The translations under genes were made by a program, and so were the position numbers. This document shows, in pieces, positions 60,784 to 64,000 of a DNA stretch of 64,000 nucleotides (the first letter of the stretch is position 1; each line of letters begins with the position of its first letter). This stretch comes from Anaerolineaceae bacterium (lineage in GTDB: Bacteria; Chloroflexota; Anaerolineae; Aggregatilineales; Phototrophicaceae): NCBI GenBank assembly GCA_020634115.1, contig JACKCH010000010.1, positions 62,001 to 126,000 of the forward strand, given 5' to 3'. The notes beneath the pieces were generated by a model. The model had not been told where the DNA came from. It ran no database searches and saw only the letters and a program-made list of their open reading frames with translations.

Positions 60784-62943
60784 ATGGCACGGTCAATTCA
60801 GAATCGCTATCAGGTTGAGGAAACCCTTGGCAGCGGCGGTATGGGGACAGTATATCGCTGCTTGGATACGAAAAATAATACCATAGTTGCTGTGAAGGAG
60901 TTAAGCCGGGAAGCGGTTAAGCAGGACCCGGCGCTGGTGGAACGTTTCGCCCGTGAGGGAGAGGCCTTAAAGATGGTCGAGCATCCCAATATCGTCAAGA
61001 TATTGGATATGTTTGAGGAAGATGGGATTCATTATCTCGTGATGGAATATGTCGAGGGGGGATCACTCGAAGACCTGATCGCGCGGGATACGCAGATTTC
61101 GCTGACTCGCGTCCTGGAAATCGCCCTGGGCGTTTGCGACGCGCTCACCCGTGCCCACCATATGAACATCGTCCACCGGGACATCAAACCGGCCAATATC
61201 CTGCTGACGCTGGATGGTTCACCCCGTCTGACGGACTTTGGCGCGGCCTACATGCTGAATCAGGAGTCGATTACACAGACTGGTACTACGATTGGCACAC
61301 TGAATTATATGCCGCCAGAAGGGTTCAGCGGCGAACCGAGCGACTTTGCCTCCGATATGTGGTCGTTCGGTATCGTGTTGTACGAGATGCTCACCAATGC
61401 ACGTCCCTTTGATATGAAGGGTAACATGATGGCGACCATGATGGCGATTACCAGCAATTCGCTGCCAGACATTTATGAACTGCGGCCTGATACACCCGAA
61501 GAACTGGCTAATCTGATTACGCGCCTGTTGGAAAAAGACCATACCCAGCGCCCCAGCCGGGTACGCCAGGTGGCGGCGGAAATTGAAACGATTCTCCACA
61601 CCCTGGAAGGGGAACGGGCATTTGAAGCGGATGATTTGTCTGACCCGACTTTGACACTGCCGAACCAGGAACATAATCTGTCCGAAGAGAGCGTGGATAT
61701 CATCGGACGCGACCAGGAATTAGACGAAATTAGATCCTTGCTGAACCGACGCGATGTGCGTCTCATCACCATTGTTGGCCCGCTTGAAACCGGCAAAACG
61801 GCACTGGCGCTGGTGGCAGCCGCGCGGGAGCGGACTCGATTCCCGCATGGGGTATGGTTTGTAAAGCTGGAATCCTGCAAAACCCTTGAGGAAGCCGTCT
61901 CCGTGATTGCTGCCACGATTCATCACCCGGAGAGCGACACGCCGTCGCTTCAAGCGCTGCAGGAATTCCTGAAACGTAAGACCTTGTTACTGCTGCTCGA
62001 TCACTGCCAGCAGATCGAAGGGATGGACAGCCTGATACAACGCCTGCTGGATTCAGCTCCCGGCGTGCGTTTCCTGGTGACCTCCCGCAGCGAATTGGGG
62101 CTGCCGAATGAAGTTGTGATGGATCCCGGTTATGTGAAGCGCAAGGAGGCCCGCCAGATCGCCATAACCGGTGTGGAGGCGTTGAAACGGCATCGTGTAC
62201 CCCTTCAGGAACACGATTACAACTTCCTCAAGGCACAGGTGGAAGCCGGTATATTGCAGCCCAATGATGAAATCCTCGAACTGCTGCGAGTCAGCAAGCG
62301 CCAATCCTTGCAGCGCAACCTGATTTACCGTATTTTCGCGGTTATCCTGACGAGTCTGCTGATCGTCATCCCCGGCGCTCTGGTGGATTCCATCCAGATG
62401 CAGGACAATAGCGTGTCGAACAATATAACCGTCGCCCTGTTGATCCAGGCATTGGTCGGTGTCGCTATCAATGGGGTTGCCATCGCGATTCTGACGGCGC
62501 TGGAGTACCAGGAATACCGCTACTGGAAGTTGCTCCGGTTGTTCTTGCTTTCTATGGGGCTGACCACTTCCGTATTCTTCGCTGTTCTGCGCCTGCTGGG
62601 GATTGGTACTTTCAGCACTGTCTTTCTGTCCTTTATCATGGGGGGGATTGCCGGTGTGGTGTTGGGGGGGATGCTGTTTGCCTCCATCCCGCGCCGCCGT
62701 TATCGCTCCTTGTGGTCGCAGTTGGGTCGCAGTTTCATCGTGGGGCTGGTCTTCGGGCTGATTCTGGCGGCGATTGTGGTTTTGGCAACTGTACTCCAGT
62801 CGGATACTGGCATCACCACTGCGGTGCGGGATTCGCTGTGGTGGCAGCTTCCCTTCAATACGGTTGGTCTCGCGGTCACATTCTCGCTGGGCGTTGAGTT
62901 CAGCAACCGCCTGCTGGTCGGGATGCCGCCCGAAAAAGAGTAA
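60784..62943 (+). CDS. Ser/Thr protein kinase fused to a STAND-like NTPase and membrane helices
   Basis: The 719-residue protein has three parts. Residues 1-270 are a Hanks-type kinase with GSGGMG (16-21), K38, HRDIKPAN (131-138), DFG (151-153) and PPEG (177-180); all catalytic residues are present. Residues 305-440 form a short P-loop NTPase: Walker A GPLETGKT (332-339), Walker B LLLLLD (401-406) and the sensor-like LVTSRSEL (431-438), similar to STAND/NB-ARC modules but without the usual winged helix and repeat domains. Residues 515-710 hold about five to six membrane helices. The kinase and NTPase thus sit in the cytoplasm on a membrane anchor. Nucleotide-driven activation of the kinase is inferred. 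Confidence 0.9.
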   Translation: MARSIQNRYQVEETLGSGGMGTVYRCLDTKNNTIVAVKELSREAVKQDPALVERFAREGEALKMVEHPNIVKILDMFEEDGIHYLVMEYVEGGSLEDLIARDTQISLTRVLEIALGVCDALTRAHHMNIVHRDIKPANILLTLDGSPRLTDFGAAYMLNQESITQTGTTIGTLNYMPPEGFSGEPSDFASDMWSFGIVLYEMLTNARPFDMKGNMMATMMAITSNSLPDIYELRPDTPEELANLITRLLEKDHTQRPSRVRQVAAEIETILHTLEGERAFEADDLSDPTLTLPNQEHNLSEESVDIIGRDQELDEIRSLLNRRDVRLITIVGPLETGKTALALVAAARERTRFPHGVWFVKLESCKTLEEAVSVIAATIHHPESDTPSLQALQEFLKRKTLLLLLDHCQQIEGMDSLIQRLLDSAPGVRFLVTSRSELGLPNEVVMDPGYVKRKEARQIAITGVEALKRHRVPLQEHDYNFLKAQVEAGILQPNDEILELLRVSKRQSLQRNLIYRIFAVILTSLLIVIPGALVDSIQMQDNSVSNNITVALLIQALVGVAINGVAIAILTALEYQEYRYWKLLRLFLLSMGLTTSVFFAVLRLLGIGTFSTVFLSFIMGGIAGVVLGGMLFASIPRRRYRSLWSQLGRSFIVGLVFGLILAAIVVLATVLQSDTGITTAVRDSLWWQLPFNTVGLAVTFSLGVEFSNRLLVGMPPEKE

Positions 62944-62995
62944 TCCCGGCTGAACTGGAACCGGTTGAGCTATGCCTTCAGGAGCAGGCAAACAA

Positions 62996-63019
62996 AAAGG
63001 GCGCGATGGTGCGCCCTTT
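62996..63019 (-). terminator. Terminator of the efp gene
   Basis: On the minus strand AAAGGGCGC pairs with GCGCCCTTT around a 6-base loop and is followed by TTGTTTG. It lies 23 bases after the efp stop codon. Confidence 0.82.
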
Positions 63020-63041
63020 GGAATTTCTCGAAAAACAGGCG

Positions 63042-63599
63042 TTAGACCCGTGTGGTGTAGCTGCCATCTTCGGTTTTCACGCGGATGGTATCGCCCACGT
63101 TGATGAACATCGGCACCTGCACCACCAGCCCGGTTTCTACCGTGACTTTCTTCTGGGGATTGTTGGCCGTATCCCCGGCAATCGCCATTTCGGACTCCGT
63201 GACCTCGTAATCAATCGTCAGCGGTAGTTCATAGTCAATAATTTCGCCCTCATAGCTGCTCAGCTTGAGATCGAGGTTGCCTCGCAGGTACAGGGCATCA
63301 TCCCCGAATACGTCCTTGCGGATTTGCGGCTGTTCGTAGGTATCCATATCCATAAAGGTCAGGAATTCACCATCATCGTACAAATATTGGACGTTGTGAA
63401 TATCAACCCGAATATCCTGGACCTGCATCCCGGAGTTGTAGGTGAGTTCGATGGTCGAACCAGTGCGCATATTGCGAACTTTCACACGAATCGTCGCGCT
63501 CCCCCGGCCTGGTTTGGTATGAGTGTAATTTAACACTTTAAAAATCTGACCATCTTCAAGAAAGGTTGTCCCCTTTCTCAGTTGATTCACATCAATCAT
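63042..63599 (-). CDS. efp: Elongation factor P
   Basis: The 185-residue protein is a full-length EF-P with its three beta-barrel domains. EF-P enters the ribosome and helps form peptide bonds at polyproline stretches. The loop that reaches the peptidyl transferase centre reads HTKPGRGSA, with Arg at position 32 in place of the Lys that EpmA modifies in E. coli; in some bacteria an Arg at this place is rhamnosylated by EarP, but no such gene is in the window. The C-terminal signature DYELPLTIDYEVTESE (about 122-137) is typical. It stands alone with its own promoter and terminator. Confidence 0.97.
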   Translation of the reverse strand: MIDVNQLRKGTTFLEDGQIFKVLNYTHTKPGRGSATIRVKVRNMRTGSTIELTYNSGMQVQDIRVDIHNVQYLYDDGEFLTFMDMDTYEQPQIRKDVFGDDALYLRGNLDLKLSSYEGEIIDYELPLTIDYEVTESEMAIAGDTANNPQKKVTVETGLVVQVPMFINVGDTIRVKTEDGSYTTRV

Positions 63600-63641
63600 G
63601 GGTTTCTATCCGCCTTGAATTCACTGCATAAGCATAAAGTC

Positions 63642-63650
63642 AGTATAGCA
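63642..63650 (-). promoter_or_regulatory. Extended -10 promoter of efp
   Basis: On the minus strand TGCTATACT (a TGn extension and a 5/6 match to TATAAT) lies 43 bases before the efp ATG. Confidence 0.45.
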
Positions 63651-63770
63651 TACCGGCCTCCGATTCATAAGGGAGGGTTTCTCAGGGCATAGCCCCGCAT
63701 TCTACCCTTGCCATTCGCCCCTGAATACGACAGACTCAGCAGACAGACACCCAAACTCAGGACGATCACC

Positions 63771-64000
63771 ATGCACATTGCATATAACGGCTGGTTCTGG
63801 GATCAGCCGAATACCGGCAGCGGAATGTACCTGCGCCACCTGCTCCACACGCTGCGCCGCATCGCGCCCGATCTGGATATGACGCTCATCGTGCCACCGC
63901 ATAACCGTTCCCTGGATAATCTGCCGGAGAACGTGAGCGTGGTCAATGCCAGCGGGCGGGGTGGCAAGCTGGGCAAAGTGCTGTTCGAGCAGCGTGCCTA
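63771..64000 (+). CDS. GT4-type glycosyltransferase (3' end missing)
   Basis: The ATG at 63771 follows AGGA and the frame is open to the end of the window, giving the first 76 residues. MHIAYNGWFW with NTGSGMYLRHLLHTL (about residues 14-28) is typical of the N-terminal Rossmann domain of GT4 enzymes, where a Gly-rich loop helps bind the acceptor. Such enzymes build capsules, exopolysaccharide or glycolipids in the cytoplasm. The donor-binding C-terminal domain is outside the window, so sugar specificity is unknown. It is divergent from efp with a 171-base gap. Confidence 0.82.
   Translation, partial: MHIAYNGWFWDQPNTGSGMYLRHLLHTLRRIAPDLDMTLIVPPHNRSLDNLPENVSVVNASGRGGKLGKVLFEQRA

Noticed and set aside
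62053..62991. 312-codon open frame opposite the C-terminal half of the kinase gene
   Set aside because: Very Gln/His/Arg-rich with no hydrophobic pattern; the plus strand has clear membrane helices.

Overview
The window most resembles a chromosomal stretch of a Chloroflexota bacterium, probably Anaerolineae-like. This is inference from gene content: a heme-copper oxidase operon, several membrane-anchored multiheme c-type cytochromes with no outer-membrane partner genes, large GAF/PAS histidine kinases, and long polytopic glycosyltransferase-like proteins, one with a C-terminal beta-rich domain. GC content looks moderately high and most genes carry Shine-Dalgarno sequences. No phage genes, transposases or CRISPR arrays are visible. 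One tRNA (Gly, GCC) is present.

Layout. 1-2491: end of a cytochrome c oxidase operon (two subunit III-type proteins, an unknown membrane protein, subunit IV). 2617-5536: an SDR enzyme, a small unknown protein, a flippase-like membrane protein and D-aminoacyl-tRNA deacylase, with a possible small RNA at 3700-3897. 5937-10144: a three-gene electron-transfer operon (two nine-heme cytochromes and a cytochrome b/c fusion) behind a palindromic operator candidate and ended by a strong terminator. 10228-16775: GNAT acetyltransferase, a large membrane protein whose gene carries two families of palindromic repeats in frame, two tandem M23/LysM cell-wall hydrolases and an M50-like protein with an altered active site. 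16792-20295: sulfotransferase, GT2 and membrane protein operon, probably making or decorating a surface glycan. 20568-33280: endonuclease V, a methyltransferase, an SDR, a 1284-residue sensor kinase, a HAD hydrolase, a DUF3179 protein, an Fsr-like MFS exporter, and a candidate minus-strand structured RNA at 29141-29309.

33422-39407 holds two orphan multi-PAS histidine kinases, a methyltransferase and a truncated LOV-like PAS fragment. 39834-42050 is an octaheme protein of the hydroxylamine oxidoreductase type followed by a polytopic membrane protein; two CRP/FNR-type palindromes lie upstream, 32 bp apart. 42125-46141 is a peptide-type ABC importer operon without ATPase genes, with a terminator-like hairpin between the binding protein and the permeases. 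46554-52973 holds a flavin reductase, a dimethylargininase-like hydrolase, a PadR-regulated pair of membrane proteins that share a near-identical N-terminal module, and a secreted esterase. 53088-58213 holds tRNA-Gly, an acyl-CoA dehydrogenase, a membrane protein and a double-domain esterase whose first domain has lost its catalytic Ser and His. 58413-64000 ends with a membrane protein/beta-propeller pair, a Ser/Thr kinase fused to an NTPase and membrane helices, elongation factor P, and the start of a GT4 glycosyltransferase.

Together the cytochrome genes suggest a flexible respiratory chain: an oxygen-reducing terminal oxidase, a quinone-linked cytochrome b feeding two large multiheme proteins, and a nitrogen-compound-type octaheme enzyme under a separate regulator. 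The most interesting leads are the two multiheme operons, the kinase-NTPase-membrane fusion, the pseudo-catalytic domains (M50, first esterase domain, SDR), the candidate structured RNA and the repeats embedded in a coding sequence.
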